The notes beneath the pieces were generated by a model. The model saw nothing but the letters and a program-made list of their open reading frames with translations. It did no database searches and had not been told where the DNA came from. A stretch of 64,000 bases of DNA, taken from assembly GCF_002086735.1 (NCBI RefSeq), contig NZ_MVIJ01000010.1, forward strand, positions 62,001 through 126,000, given 5' to 3'. Positions 44,402-55,880 of this stretch are shown here, in pieces. Position numbers and translations under genes: made by a program. Numbering within the stretch: position 1 is the first letter of the stretch; every line of letters starts with the position of its first letter. The stretch comes from Mycobacterium scrofulaceum (GTDB lineage Bacteria; Actinomycetota; Actinomycetes; Mycobacteriales; Mycobacteriaceae).

Positions 44402-44448
44402 GGGTTGTGGTTCGGCCTGCCGCCACGACCATGGCGGCAATCTCGGCG
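44384..44448. repeat. Right copy of the 22-bp repeat with 14-bp inverted repeat
   Basis: The 22-bp block at 44384-44405 includes the last codons and stop of the DUF559 gene. Its CGCCGAGATTGCCG (44385-44398) is perfectly inverted as CGGCAATCTCGGCG at 44435-44448, so the pair can form a 14-bp stem with a 36-base loop. It may be a bidirectional terminator or a REP-like element. Confidence 0.65.
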
Positions 44449-44484
44449 CAACGGCTAGAGGGGATCTCGGGCAACGGCTAGAGG
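44448..44484. repeat. 14-bp direct repeat across the arcA stop
   Basis: GCAACGGCTAGAGG occurs at 44448-44461 and 44471-44484. The second copy contains the arcA TAG stop, and the first copy contains an equivalent TAG, so the arcA 3' end appears to have undergone a small tandem duplication. Confidence 0.6.
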
Positions 44485-45689
44485 GTGTCGCGGGCGACCG
44501 GACACGACATGCAGCGGGGGCCGCCGCGGCCGGTGCCCAGTTCGGATCCCGCGATGGTCAGCACCTCGATGCCCGCGTCCTGCAGGCGGGCGTTGGTCTG
44601 GGCGTTGCGCTCGTAGGCGACGACGACGCCGGGCGCCAGCGCCAGCGTGTTGTTGCCGTCGTCCCACTGCTCGCGTTCGGCGATGACGGGGTCCAGCCCG
44701 GTATCGATGACGCGCAGCCGGTCGATCTCCATCGCCTTGGCGGCGGCCTCCAAAAACGGCGCCTCGTCGCTGATGGCCACGCCGTCGGGTGTGCGCTCGA
44801 TCGTGAACGCCGAGAGCGTGTCGACGACGTTGGCGTACATCACCACCGTGTCGGTGTCGACCATCGTGCACACCGTGTCCAGGTGCATCTGCGCGCGCCG
44901 CTGGGCGATCGGCACGGCCAGCACCCTGTGCGCGAGGCCGTCGTCAAACAGGCTGCGGGCCAAGGCTTCCGCACCCGCCGGGGTGGTTCGCTCCCCCACC
45001 CCGACCGCGACCACGCCGGGGGCGAGCAGCAGCACGTCGCCGCCCTCGACGGGGGCGGTGCGCGACTCGTAGGCGCGCCGCACCCCGGTGAACCGTGGGT
45101 GGTGAGCGTAGATGAGATCGGTCAGCGACGCCTCGCGCGCCCGGGCGCGCAGCGCCAGCGTGGGGATGACCACCCGCGGGCCGATCCATATCGACGAGTC
45201 CCGGGTGAAGACCAGGTTGGGCAGCGGCTCGATGACGAAGTCGGCCCCGTGGTGCATGCGCAGCACCAGCGACACGTCGGTCCGGATGTCGGCGGGCAGC
45301 TCGTTGAACGTCATGCCGGCCATCAGCACCTGGGCCAGCCTGCCCGCGTCCAGCCCGCGCAGGTGGGCCGAAAGCGCCTGCGCCAGCGGCAAACCGAGCC
45401 GGCGCGCGTCGACGGCGGCGGCGACGCCCTGCATCCGCGCGGCCCCGCTGTGGGTCAGCGCCTCGGCCAGCAGGTCCGCCAGGAGAAGCACCTCTACGCC
45501 GCGGGACCGCAGCAGCTCGGCGAACTGGTCGTGTTCGTCCTGCGCGCGCGCCACCCAGGGCAACCCGTCGAACAGCAATTGGTCCATGTTGCGCGGGTTG
45601 AGCCGCCGCAACTCGCCGCCGGGGCGGTGCAGGATCACCACCCGCAGCGTGCCCACCTCGGAATCGGTCCCCAACTCAACCGCAGCCAC
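44478..45689 (-). CDS. arcA: Arginine deiminase
   Basis: Converts arginine to citrulline and ammonia. A 403-aa member of the amidinotransferase superfamily: [22 protein letters not shown] (Glu/Gly region), [13 protein letters not shown] (catalytic His/Asp) and the C-terminal catalytic Cys in [18 protein letters not shown] 45689 gives nearly the 402 residues recalled for Rv1001. Divergent from alkB. The downstream carbamoyl-transfer genes of a full ADI pathway are not beside it. Confidence 0.92.
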   Translation of the reverse strand: MAAVELGTDSEVGTLRVVILHRPGGELRRLNPRNMDQLLFDGLPWVARAQDEHDQFAELLRSRGVEVLLLADLLAEALTHSGAARMQGVAAAVDARRLGLPLAQALSAHLRGLDAGRLAQVLMAGMTFNELPADIRTDVSLVLRMHHGADFVIEPLPNLVFTRDSSIWIGPRVVIPTLALRARAREASLTDLIYAHHPRFTGVRRAYESRTAPVEGGDVLLLAPGVVAVGVGERTTPAGAEALARSLFDDGLAHRVLAVPIAQRRAQMHLDTVCTMVDTDTVVMYANVVDTLSAFTIERTPDGVAISDEAPFLEAAAKAMEIDRLRVIDTGLDPVIAEREQWDDGNNTLALAPGVVVAYERNAQTNARLQDAGIEVLTIAGSELGTGRGGPRCMSCPVARDTL

Positions 45690-45745
45690 AGGAAAACGGT
45701 AGCCGCTCGCCCGCCCGGCCCCCGCGTCATCGAACGGATGTGCGA

Positions 45746-45751
45746 TAGACT
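45746..45751 (+). promoter_or_regulatory. -10 element TAGACT for alkB, predicted leaderless
   Basis: TAGACT lies seven bases before the GTG at 45759, the spacing expected if transcription starts on the initiation codon. No clear -35 is seen. Confidence 0.4.
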
Positions 45752-45758
45752 GGCCGCC

Positions 45759-46355
45759 GTGGAGATGGCGGTACAAGGCTCCCTGTTCGAGCACACCGAG
45801 CGCAGGCAACTCGGTGCGGGGGCCTTTATCGAAATCCGGGCGGGCTGGCTCACGGCCGCCGACGACCTGCTCGACGCCCTCCTGTCGGCCGTTCCCTGGC
45901 GCGAGGAGCGCCGCCAGATGTATGACCGGGTGGTCGACGTGCCCCGGCTGGTGAGCTTTCACGACCTCACCGTCGACGAGCCGCCCCATCCGCTGCTGGG
46001 ACGGCTGCGGCGCCGGCTCAACGACATCTACGCGGGCGAGCTCGGCGAGCCGTTCACCACGGTCGGACTGTGCTGTTACCGCGACGGCTCCGACAGCGTC
46101 GCCTGGCACGGCGACACCATCGGCCGCAGCAGCTCCGAGGACACCATGGTGGCGATCGTCAGCCTGGGCGCCACCCGTACTTTCGCCATGCGGCGGCGCG
46201 GCGGGGGGCCGTCGTTGCGGCTGCCGCAGGCCCACGGCGACCTGCTGGTGATGGGCGGCTCGTGCCAACGCACCTGGGAGCACGCCGTCCCCAAGACGTC
46301 GGCACCGGTGGGCCCGCGGGTCAGCATCCAGTTCCGGCCGCGCGGCGTCCGCTAG
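45759..46355 (+). CDS. alkB: AlkB-like 2-oxoglutarate/Fe(II) dioxygenase
   Basis: A 198-aa dioxygenase for oxidative demethylation of alkylated nucleic acid bases. Iron ligands are the HxD in AWHGDTIGR and the distal His in WEHAVPKTS. The 2-oxoglutarate-binding Arg pair is in VSIQFRPR, and [13 protein letters not shown] matches bacterial AlkB-like proteins. Start GTG 45759 (ATG 45765 also possible) with a TAGACT -10 seven bases upstream. Corresponds to Rv1000c. Its TAG shares the CTAG palindrome 46352-46355 with the convergent lipoprotein. Confidence 0.9.
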   Translation: MEMAVQGSLFEHTERRQLGAGAFIEIRAGWLTAADDLLDALLSAVPWREERRQMYDRVVDVPRLVSFHDLTVDEPPHPLLGRLRRRLNDIYAGELGEPFTTVGLCCYRDGSDSVAWHGDTIGRSSSEDTMVAIVSLGATRTFAMRRRGGGPSLRLPQAHGDLLVMGGSCQRTWEHAVPKTSAPVGPRVSIQFRPRGVR

Positions 46356-47005
46356 CTACGGACCGCCTTGACCGCGCTGACGAGCAAGTCGCGGGCGCGC
46401 TGCGTATCGACCGGCGCGACCGGCTGCCCGGGAATCACCAGCGGATTGGCGGTGACGATCACCTGGTAATCCCCGAATTGGGCGGAGTAGTCGTAGAGTT
46501 CGCCGGTGCGCGGGCCACCCGCGACCAGCGCCTGCAGGACGCGGTGCACCCCCAGCGTGCGGGTACCGTCGATCTGCGGCGCGTCGACCACCTCGATGCC
46601 GCCGCGCAACTGCGGTCCGGAGAACGCCACCTTGGCGCAGTCCTTGCCGGGGTCGTTGAACGGCAAGGCTTTTGAGGTCTCCACGGCGATGACGACGAAT
46701 CGGTTGCCCTTGCCCTCGGCCGAGACGGCGGCCATGTTGCCCCGCAGGTCCGGCGGCATCTCGGGACCCGTCGCCGATTTCGCGCAGTGGGCGGGGTCGA
46801 ACGTCAGCCCCTCGGGGAGCTTGCGGCCGGAAAGCACCTTCGGGTCGATCCCCCGCTCACCGATGTCGGTGACCTTGAAGTCGGGGCCGAAGCTCGACTT
46901 CACCTCGGCGACCTTCTTGATGTCGACCTTCGCGGAGTCGCCCGCCCCCGACGAGCAGCCGGCGAGCACACCGACCGTCGCGACCGTGACCGCCACCTTG
47001 AACAT
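46352..47005 (-). CDS. Rv0999-like lipoprotein (DUF5642 type)
   Basis: A 217-aa protein with signal peptide [17 protein letters not shown] and lipobox LAGC. Features are [20 protein letters not shown], two cysteines in the mature region (AHCAKS, KDCAKV) and a [18 protein letters not shown] strand, matching Rv0999-type proteins. Start at ATG 47005, seven bases after TAGATT, so it may be leaderless; a TTG at 47023 is the alternative. Function unknown. It is adjacent to a paralogue. Confidence 0.8.
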   Translation of the reverse strand: MFKVAVTVATVGVLAGCSSGAGDSAKVDIKKVAEVKSSFGPDFKVTDIGERGIDPKVLSGRKLPEGLTFDPAHCAKSATGPEMPPDLRGNMAAVSAEGKGNRFVVIAVETSKALPFNDPGKDCAKVAFSGPQLRGGIEVVDAPQIDGTRTLGVHRVLQALVAGGPRTGELYDYSAQFGDYQVIVTANPLVIPGQPVAPVDTQRARDLLVSAVKAVRS

Positions 47006-47033
47006 CGTGGCCAATCTACCCAAGGCCGATGCG

Positions 47034-47726
47034 TCAGCCGCGCAACGTGGACACCGTTTTGACCAGCAGGTCGGCGGCGAACTGCGGGGGCAGTGCGGGC
47101 ACCACCGAACCGGGATCGGTGGTCAGCGTGGTGAACGCGTAGTAATCGCCCAGGTAGGCGACGAAGGTGTATGTGCGGGAATCAATCTCGGTGCCCGACT
47201 CGACGGACGACGTGATGTCGGCCACCATGCCGACGGTGGGGGCGCCGTCGATGTGCGGGGCGTCGGTGAGGTGCACGCGCGCGGTGGCGTGTCCGGCGGT
47301 CATGGTCCAGTTGCCGCAGGCGGCGACGACGTCGCCGGGCAGGTCCACCGGCCCGGGCAACGCCACCACGACCGCGTCGACGATGCCGCCGCTGCCCGAC
47401 CCGGACACGCCCTGCGCCGACTGGCCGCGTCCGTTGCCGGGGTCGGCGAGCGTCGCGCATTGCGGCGGCCTGGCCTTGCTGCCCGACGCGTCGGGCCCGA
47501 GGCTCCAGATCACCCTCGGCGATGCCGCATCGGGGATGCCGGTGCTCGCCTCGTAACCCGGCGGCAGCTCGCGGACCACCCGCTTGATGTTGGCCGGGTT
47601 GATCGCCGTCGGCGGGAGCGCCTTGGTCGTCGCCGGCGCGGGCGCGGGTGCGGGCGCATGCGCGCACCCCGCCACCAGCAGGGCCAGCGCGGTTGCTGTC
47701 ACGGGACCAATCCGCAACGGCGGCAT
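47034..47726 (-). CDS. Second Rv0999-like lipoprotein, Pro/Ala-rich N-terminus
   Basis: A 230-aa paralogue of the next gene. Its lipobox LVAGC is followed by a Pro/Ala-rich linker (AHAPAPAPAPATTKALPP). It shares the INPANIKRVVRELPPGYEA start, two cysteines (QCATLAD, AACGNW) and the YTFVAYLGDYYAFTTLTTDP strand. ATG 47726 is the likelier start; GTG 47741 is possible. It lies 26 bases downstream of the protein acetyltransferase on the same strand. Confidence 0.75.
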   Translation of the reverse strand: MPPLRIGPVTATALALLVAGCAHAPAPAPAPATTKALPPTAINPANIKRVVRELPPGYEASTGIPDAASPRVIWSLGPDASGSKARPPQCATLADPGNGRGQSAQGVSGSGSGGIVDAVVVALPGPVDLPGDVVAACGNWTMTAGHATARVHLTDAPHIDGAPTVGMVADITSSVESGTEIDSRTYTFVAYLGDYYAFTTLTTDPGSVVPALPPQFAADLLVKTVSTLRG

Positions 47727-47752
47727 GCCCGTTCGTGGCACGGCGTGCGGGC

Positions 47753-50290
<2,538 letters not shown>

Positions 50291-50294
<4 letters not shown>

Positions 50295-50908
50295 GAGGGC
50301 CGGGCGAACAGCGCCGCTTCGACCATCTCGCAGACCGAGTGCCCCAGATGCAGGCACGCCTCCTGGACCCGGCCGGTGTTGTCGCTGGGCACCCGGATGC
50401 AGAACTCGGCGACGTCGGCCACCTTCCCGCCGCGCGCGCCGGTGAGCGCCACGGTCTTCATCCCGGCACCGGCGGCCGCCTCGAGCGCGCGGACGACGTT
50501 CGGTGAGTTGCCCGACGTGGTGAGGCCGACCACGACATCGCCCGCACGACCGGCGGCGAGCACCTGGCGGGCGAACACCTCGTCGTAGGAATAGTCGTTG
50601 CCGATCGCCGTCATGGCCGCCGTGGCGTCCGGCAGGCTGATGGCGGCCAGGCCCGGGCGGTCGAAGGCGAAGCGGCCCATCAGCTCCGCGGCCAGATGCC
50701 CCGCGTCCTGCGCCGATCCGCCGTTGCCGAAGAAGATCACCTTGCCGCCGGAGCGCAACGACTCGATCATCAGTCGCGCGACCTCGACGGTCTGCTCGGC
50801 GATCTCCCCCGACAGCATCTGTTGCTTGACCGCGATGGTGTCCGCCAATCGCTCCCGGACCAGCTCGGCGCTCGGCGCGACGACGTCCGAGGTGCTCATG
50901 CCTGCCAT
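50291..50908 (-). CDS. gmhA: Sedoheptulose-7-phosphate isomerase
   Basis: A 205-aa SIS-domain isomerase that makes D-glycero-D-manno-heptose-7-phosphate. Diagnostic motifs: FFGNGGSAQDAGHLAAELMGRF, GLTTSGNSPNVVRALEAA and the PSDNTGRVQEACLHLGHSVCE segment with catalytic His/Glu. ATG 50908 has AAGGGA eight bases upstream; ATG 50899 would give an ATGA overlap with hddA. Middle gene of hddA-gmhA-gmhB. Confidence 0.9.
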
Positions 50909-51921
50909 GTGGTCAATCCCTTGCTCTCGAAGGCGAATTCGGTGATGGAAGCCCCGGCCGCCTCCAGGCTTTCGATGAGCCGGTGCTTCTTCGCGAAGTC
51001 GCAGAACAGCAGGATGTAGCCGCCGCCGCCCGCGCCGGTGATCTTGCCGCCGAGCGCACCGTTTTTCAGGGCCAGGTCGTAGAGCTCGTCGATGCGCTCG
51101 TTGGTGATGTAGGGCGACATGCGTTTCTTCTGCGTCCAGGCCTCGCCCAGCAGCGCACCGAAATCGTTGAGCTTGTTGGTCAGCAGGGCGGCCTTCATGG
51201 CAACCGCCAGCTCCTTCTGCGCGCGCAGTCCCGCGAGCGTGTCGTCCGCGCCCGTGGTGGCGCGCCGGGTCTGGTCCTCGATCACTCGGGCGGAGTCCCG
51301 GGTGATGCCCGTAAAGCACAGCAGCAGGCTCAGTTCCAGTTCGAAGGCGGTCTCGTCGCGGATGCGCAGCGGGTTGACGATCACGCGGTCGGTGAACTCG
51401 ATGAAGTTGAATCCCCCGAACGTCGCGGCGTAGAGGTCCTGCATGCCACCGGTGATGCCCAGGTCCTCGCGCTCGATGGCGCACGCCAGTTGCGCGGTCT
51501 CGTACTCCCCCATCGGCACGCCGTAGTGCTCGGCGAGCAGGCCGGTGAGCGCCACCATCATCGTCGATGACGAGCCCAGCCCCGAGCCCGGAGGTGCGCT
51601 CGAACGCAGCACCAGGTCGTAGCCGTCCGTGCCCTCCCTGCCGAAGCGGCGCACGGCGGCCTTGATCAGGTCCAGACTGCCGTCGTAGAGGATCTCGCTG
51701 TCCAGCGTCATCTCGTGGGTGGTCTTGAAGTCCACCGACTCGATCGTGACCCTACGATCGGTGCGTGGGGTGAGCGATCCCTGCGCGTAGCGGTCGATGG
51801 TCGCGGACAGGACGCAGCCGCCTTCGGTGGCCGGGAACGGAGGTACGTCGGTGCCGCCCCCCGCGAACGAGATCCGCAGCGGCGCGCGTGCACGGATTCG
51901 GGGCCGGGGCAGGGAATTCAC
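50896..51921 (-). CDS. hddA: D-glycero-alpha-D-manno-heptose-7-phosphate kinase
   Basis: A 341-aa GHMP-family sugar kinase. RAPLRISFAGGGTDVPPF is the HddA/FKP-type N-terminus, SSAPPGSGLGSSSTMMVALTG the ATP loop, and KITGAGGGGYILLFCD the C-terminal GHMP motif. It makes the 1,7-bisphosphate for the GDP-heptose route. GTG 51921 starts the operon; the divergent methyltransferase lies 207 bases away. HddC, the guanylyltransferase needed to finish GDP-heptose, is not in the window. Confidence 0.9.
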   Translation of the reverse strand: MNSLPRPRIRARAPLRISFAGGGTDVPPFPATEGGCVLSATIDRYAQGSLTPRTDRRVTIESVDFKTTHEMTLDSEILYDGSLDLIKAAVRRFGREGTDGYDLVLRSSAPPGSGLGSSSTMMVALTGLLAEHYGVPMGEYETAQLACAIEREDLGITGGMQDLYAATFGGFNFIEFTDRVIVNPLRIRDETAFELELSLLLCFTGITRDSARVIEDQTRRATTGADDTLAGLRAQKELAVAMKAALLTNKLNDFGALLGEAWTQKKRMSPYITNERIDELYDLALKNGALGGKITGAGGGGYILLFCDFAKKHRLIESLEAAGASITEFAFESKGLTTWQA

Positions 51922-52128
51922 TGTCGAGACAATCCGCTCAACCGGCCGACGCGCGTCCCGCGATCGTCAGCGAAAGGTGCGCCATGTGCCGACCCCATCC
52001 GTTGCCTGCGGGAGGCCCATTGCATCGCCTCGCGCGAAGAGCCCTAGCGTAGCAGCAGGATCGGCGGAAAAATTGCGATTCACCTGCGGATTACGCCCAC
52101 CCACCCACGCCTCGAGGAAAGCGGTGAG

Positions 52129-52878
52129 ATGAGCCAGGATGCAGTCGAATTGACCCGTGGTCTGCTCACCGAGGACGCCGCGCTGCGGCACGGTTTCCTC
52201 GACGTGCTGGGCGAATCGACGGCGTCTCCGGCCCCCACGGTCGCACAGCGCGCCATGAACAGCCCGCTGGTCGCGACGGTCTACGAGCGACTGTGGCGCC
52301 CCGCCGCGTTCTACGTCGCCAGCGGTGTCACGACCGGGGCCGAGCAGCGGCGGGCGGCTTCGGCGCTGCGGCTGTGCACGGCGGGTCTATTGCTCGATGT
52401 CGCTTGCGGCCCAGGGAATTTCACCGCATCGCTGGCGGAGCAACTACCGGGCGGCGGCCTCGCCGTCGGTTTCGACATCTCCGAGCCGATGCTGACCCGC
52501 GCCGTGCTGGACAACCACACCCCGCGCACCGCCTACGTCCGCGGCGACGCCCGCGCGCTGCCGTTCGCCGACGCGACATTCGACGCGGTGTGCTGCTTCG
52601 GCGCGTTGTACCTGATGCCCGAGCCGTTCCGCGTGGCACGCGAAATGCTGCGGGTGCTCAAGCCCGGGGGCCGCGTCGCGGTCCTGACCAGCTACGTCCC
52701 GGACCTGCCCCCGATCCGCCATGCGATGACCGCCGGTGCCCGCCTCATCGGGCTCACCATGTTCGACCGGCACTCCTTCGTCGACCTGTTCGCGTCGGCC
52801 GGCCTGGTGGATATCGAGCAACAGACGCAACGCGCGCTGCAGTTCGTCGCCGCGGCGAAGCCGGGCCGAGGAGCCTAG
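52129..52878 (+). CDS. Class I SAM-dependent methyltransferase (UbiE/menaquinone-like)
   Basis: A 249-aa enzyme with SAM motif LLLDVACGPGNFTASLAEQLP, a DISEPMLTRAV segment, GDARALPFADATFDAVCCFGAL and LRVLKPGGRVAVLT. GAGGAAAG lies upstream of ATG 52129. The substrate is unknown; the methyltransferase_11 type acts on lipids, quinones or small molecules. Its stop shares CTAG (52875-52878) with the convergent small gene. Confidence 0.85.
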   Translation: MSQDAVELTRGLLTEDAALRHGFLDVLGESTASPAPTVAQRAMNSPLVATVYERLWRPAAFYVASGVTTGAEQRRAASALRLCTAGLLLDVACGPGNFTASLAEQLPGGGLAVGFDISEPMLTRAVLDNHTPRTAYVRGDARALPFADATFDAVCCFGALYLMPEPFRVAREMLRVLKPGGRVAVLTSYVPDLPPIRHAMTAGARLIGLTMFDRHSFVDLFASAGLVDIEQQTQRALQFVAAAKPGRGA

Positions 52879-53138
52879 GAGGCGGCCTTGCAGACGCCGA
52901 GGACCCGGACGACCGGCGCGCCCGCCTCACACTCCAGGACCCAGGGCTCGCCACCACCGGACGGCCCCGAGCCTGGCTCGGCCGTGAGCGTGAACATCAC
53001 CGGCTGACCGCTGCGCTGCGTCATCTGCGTGCACTCGACCCGGAACAGCCGGAAATCACCGCCGTCGTCGATGGCGAGCGAGAACCCGGGCCGCACCGAC
53101 TCAACCGGCACCCTCTGCAGGTAGTAGTCAACGTTCAT
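52875..53138 (-). CDS. Small conserved-looking hypothetical protein (87 aa)
   Basis: Starts MNVDYYLQRVPVESVRPGFSL at ATG 53138 and contains DDGGDFRLFRVECTQMT and WVLECEAGAPVVRVLGVCKAA. Three Cys, beta-rich, no signal peptide or membrane segment. The N-terminal extension in the longer frame is GC-biased and unlikely. I recognise no family. The GC-rich codon use matches real genes. Confidence 0.6.
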   Translation of the reverse strand: MNVDYYLQRVPVESVRPGFSLAIDDGGDFRLFRVECTQMTQRSGQPVMFTLTAEPGSGPSGGGEPWVLECEAGAPVVRVLGVCKAAS

Positions 53139-53223
53139 CCGTCGACCGTATGGCCGGATTCGCGGCGCGCCGGACGCCGCCACGCGCCTCTTAGCCAATG
53201 TTCAGGGGAATTTTGGCGGGGTA

Positions 53224-54366
53224 TTAACCTTCGCCGCGCGCGTGTGCGCCGGGCTGCAGCACGAACTCGACGACGACCGATGCCATGTCGTCGATGGCGC
53301 TGCGGGGGATGACTTCGTAGCCGTGGGTGCTCAGCGTGGGCACGCACAGCAGACCCGCACGCGGCGTCAGCCCGGCGGCCTTCGAGTGCGACGCGTCGGA
53401 TTCGAAGGCGCCCAGCACGGCCGCCTGGGGCGACAGGCCGAGCTTGGTGGCGATGCCCATCAGCCGGTCGGCGACGTCCTTGTCGTAGACGCAGAGGGCG
53501 TCGCTGTAGCCGACGATCGGGCCGCCGGCGACGCTGGTGCTGTACTCGCGTTCAGTGGGGCCGACCTCCAGCGCGAGGGTGAGCGTCCCCGGCAGCGACC
53601 CGCTGGCGTATGTGCCCCCGACCCCGCCGATCTCCTCGTTCGTGGTGAACACGAAATACACGTCGTCGACTGGTCGTTCGCCACGCTCGCGCAGCATGCG
53701 AGCCGCGCGCAGCAGGGCGGTCGCCGCGGCGCGGTCGTCGAGGAAGTAGGAACCCAGGTAGCCGCCGATCTCGACCACCGTCCTCTTGCCGCGTTCCACG
53801 CACACGCGCGTGCCGGGCCGAACGCCCGCGACCTCCAGCTCGTCGGTGCTCAAACCGGTGAAGACGTAGACGTGGTGCCAGTCCAGCGCGCGGTCACCCT
53901 TGTCGGGCTTGGTCTCCCAGATCCGGTGGCTCTCCAGGGTGGTGTGCTCGGAGCCGAGCGTGAGCACCGCGGTCAGCGTCTCGTGCTCGCCGAGCACCGC
54001 GACCGGCCCCAGACCGAAGTTGCCGGGATACATCGTCCCCAGCTGCGTCACATGCAGCGCGCCGTCCGGCTCCACCCGTTTGACCAGCATGGACAGCTCG
54101 TCCATGTGCGCCATGACCCGCGTCGCGACGCCCGGTTCGGCCGCCGAGGACACCCGGTGCCGGTGGCTGCGGCCGTCGTCGCCGGCCGGCGGGTTCGCGC
54201 CGACGTAGCCGATCAGGTTGCCCGCGTCGTCGGTCCACATATCGTCGACGACGGACCGCAGCTCGCGGGCGCATACCGCCCTGACCTGGTCTTCCTGGCC
54301 GCACGGGCCGTATGCCCACAGGAGTTCTTGCAGCAGGTGGGTGGCGTTGTCCTCGCGCGTCGCCAT
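53224..54366 (-). CDS. M42-family metallo-aminopeptidase
   Basis: A 380-aa zinc/cobalt peptidase of the glutamyl-aminopeptidase/endoglucanase-M family. Metal ligands are in MAHMDE (His/Asp), SYFLDDRAA (Asp), TTNEEIGGVGG (catalytic Glu pair), LALEVGPTE and STHGYEVIPRS (His). AAAGGACCTG precedes ATG 54366. Cytosolic; trims peptides from the N-terminus. It stands alone between unrelated genes. Confidence 0.9.
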   Translation of the reverse strand: MATREDNATHLLQELLWAYGPCGQEDQVRAVCARELRSVVDDMWTDDAGNLIGYVGANPPAGDDGRSHRHRVSSAAEPGVATRVMAHMDELSMLVKRVEPDGALHVTQLGTMYPGNFGLGPVAVLGEHETLTAVLTLGSEHTTLESHRIWETKPDKGDRALDWHHVYVFTGLSTDELEVAGVRPGTRVCVERGKRTVVEIGGYLGSYFLDDRAAATALLRAARMLRERGERPVDDVYFVFTTNEEIGGVGGTYASGSLPGTLTLALEVGPTEREYSTSVAGGPIVGYSDALCVYDKDVADRLMGIATKLGLSPQAAVLGAFESDASHSKAAGLTPRAGLLCVPTLSTHGYEVIPRSAIDDMASVVVEFVLQPGAHARGEG

Positions 54367-54470
54367 CAGGTCCTTTCGGGGGTCGCGGCTCGTCCGAAGG
54401 GATCAGTACCCGCGCCGGGTGGTGGGCAATCGCGCGGTGCGCTCTTTCGCCGATCGTCTCGGTTCGGCGA

Positions 54471-55691
54471 CTACGCGTACGCGAGCCGCAGGCGCTCGAG
54501 GCGCCGCACCAGGAGACTGGGGAGCCAGTTCCCGACGTCCGCGGCCGTGATGTCCGAAGTCCGCGCGAGGAGCCGGCCCAGGACGATGTTCGCCTCCAAC
54601 CGCGCCAGTGCGGCCCCGACGCAGAAGTGGATTCCCTTCCCAAAACTGATGTGGCCCTTCCCCGCAGGCCGGTCGAGCCGAAATTCGTCGGGATTGTCGA
54701 AGTGCGACGGATCCCTGTTGGCCGCTCCCCACAACAGAAGTAGCCGCGAACCCGCCGGCAACTCGGCACCGCAGAGTTCGGTGTCGTTGACGACGTGGCG
54801 ATAGTGACCCCGGAAAGGCGGTTCGTAGCGCAGCACCTCCTCCAGGAACGCGCCGAGCAGCTCGGGCCGATCGCGCACCTGCCGCTGGATATCGGGCCGC
54901 GTCGCCAAAACCCAAGCGGCGGAACCGATCAGGGAGGCCGTCGACTCACCGCCCGCGCTGAACAGGGTGATCATCATCGCGAGCGCCGCCAGGTCGTCCA
55001 GTTCGCCGGACGCGCAGGCCGCAGCAAGATCACCGAGCAGATTGTCGCGTGGGTTGCTCGCCGCGTTGTGGAACTGTCCGGTGATGTAACCGCTGAGCTC
55101 CATCACGGCTACGCCGGCGGCGTCCATCTGATCCTGGGTGACCAGGCCTTCCACGACCTGGGTGGCGGCGTAGCCCCACCGGATGATCTTGTCGATGTCG
55201 GCGTCGGGGACGCCGATGATCCTCCCGACGATCATCATGGGTAGCCGGTTGGCCATCGCGCTCATCCATTCGATGCGCCCGCCTTGCGCGTGGGCATCCC
55301 AGAGGTGGGCGGCGGTCTCGGCGATGAAGGGCTCGAACGCGCGGATGCGTTTCGCCGCGAGCTGCGGCAGCAGCATCTTTCGATGCGCCGAGTGGACCGG
55401 TTCGTCCGCGGTCGCCAACGCTTGAGTGGGCCCGCCGAGTTCTCCGACGGGGAAGGCGGTGACGGCGCCCCCGGGCTGATACATCATCGTCGCCGTCAGG
55501 TTGGACGAGAAGTCCGCGCAGCGTGCGACCGCCTCGTTGACGCCCGTCCAGCTGCTCACCGCGTAAAAGCGCGAATCACCGATGCGATGGACATGCCCGG
55601 CCCGGTGCATCCGCGCGTAGAGCAACTGCGGGTCCTGGATGAACCGCTCGTCGAACAGCGCGAGCCCGAGGCCGCCGGCATTCGAATCCAT
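54471..55691 (-). CDS. Cytochrome P450 (A)
   Basis: A 406-aa bacterial P450. I-helix FSAGGESTASLIG (AGxxT), K-helix ExxR in EEVLRYEPP, the 'RxxNRDP' region as GAANRDPSHFDNPDEF, and heme loop SFGKGIHFCVGAALARLE with the Cys ligand. ATG 55691. It is divergent from a TetR gene across a 189-bp region holding two palindromes. No ferredoxin gene is adjacent. Confidence 0.92.
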   Translation of the reverse strand: MDSNAGGLGLALFDERFIQDPQLLYARMHRAGHVHRIGDSRFYAVSSWTGVNEAVARCADFSSNLTATMMYQPGGAVTAFPVGELGGPTQALATADEPVHSAHRKMLLPQLAAKRIRAFEPFIAETAAHLWDAHAQGGRIEWMSAMANRLPMMIVGRIIGVPDADIDKIIRWGYAATQVVEGLVTQDQMDAAGVAVMELSGYITGQFHNAASNPRDNLLGDLAAACASGELDDLAALAMMITLFSAGGESTASLIGSAAWVLATRPDIQRQVRDRPELLGAFLEEVLRYEPPFRGHYRHVVNDTELCGAELPAGSRLLLLWGAANRDPSHFDNPDEFRLDRPAGKGHISFGKGIHFCVGAALARLEANIVLGRLLARTSDITAADVGNWLPSLLVRRLERLRLAYA

Positions 55692-55804
55692 GACTCAACG
55701 CTGGGTCGCCCGGACATCCGCCGTCAATGGACGTGCCAAAAGTTGCGATCCGGGCCACCAAGGTGGCGCGACGCCTGTCTCACCGGCCTTGAGGTAGCTG
55801 CGCC

Positions 55805-55844
55805 CATGTTGGAACATGTGGCTGGTGTCGTCTCAGTTCTGAGA
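55805..55844. promoter_or_regulatory. Two palindromes in the P450-TetR divergent region
   Basis: CATGTT-GG-AACATG (55805-55818) and TCTCAG-TT-CTGAGA (55831-55844) are perfect 6-bp-arm inverted repeats with 2-base spacers, 26 bases apart centre to centre. The second is 36 bases from the TetR start. They are different sequences, so one or both may be the TetR operator. Confidence 0.45.
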
Positions 55845-55880
55845 ACGCACCGACCCGACGACTCAAGGGAGTGCACGCCC

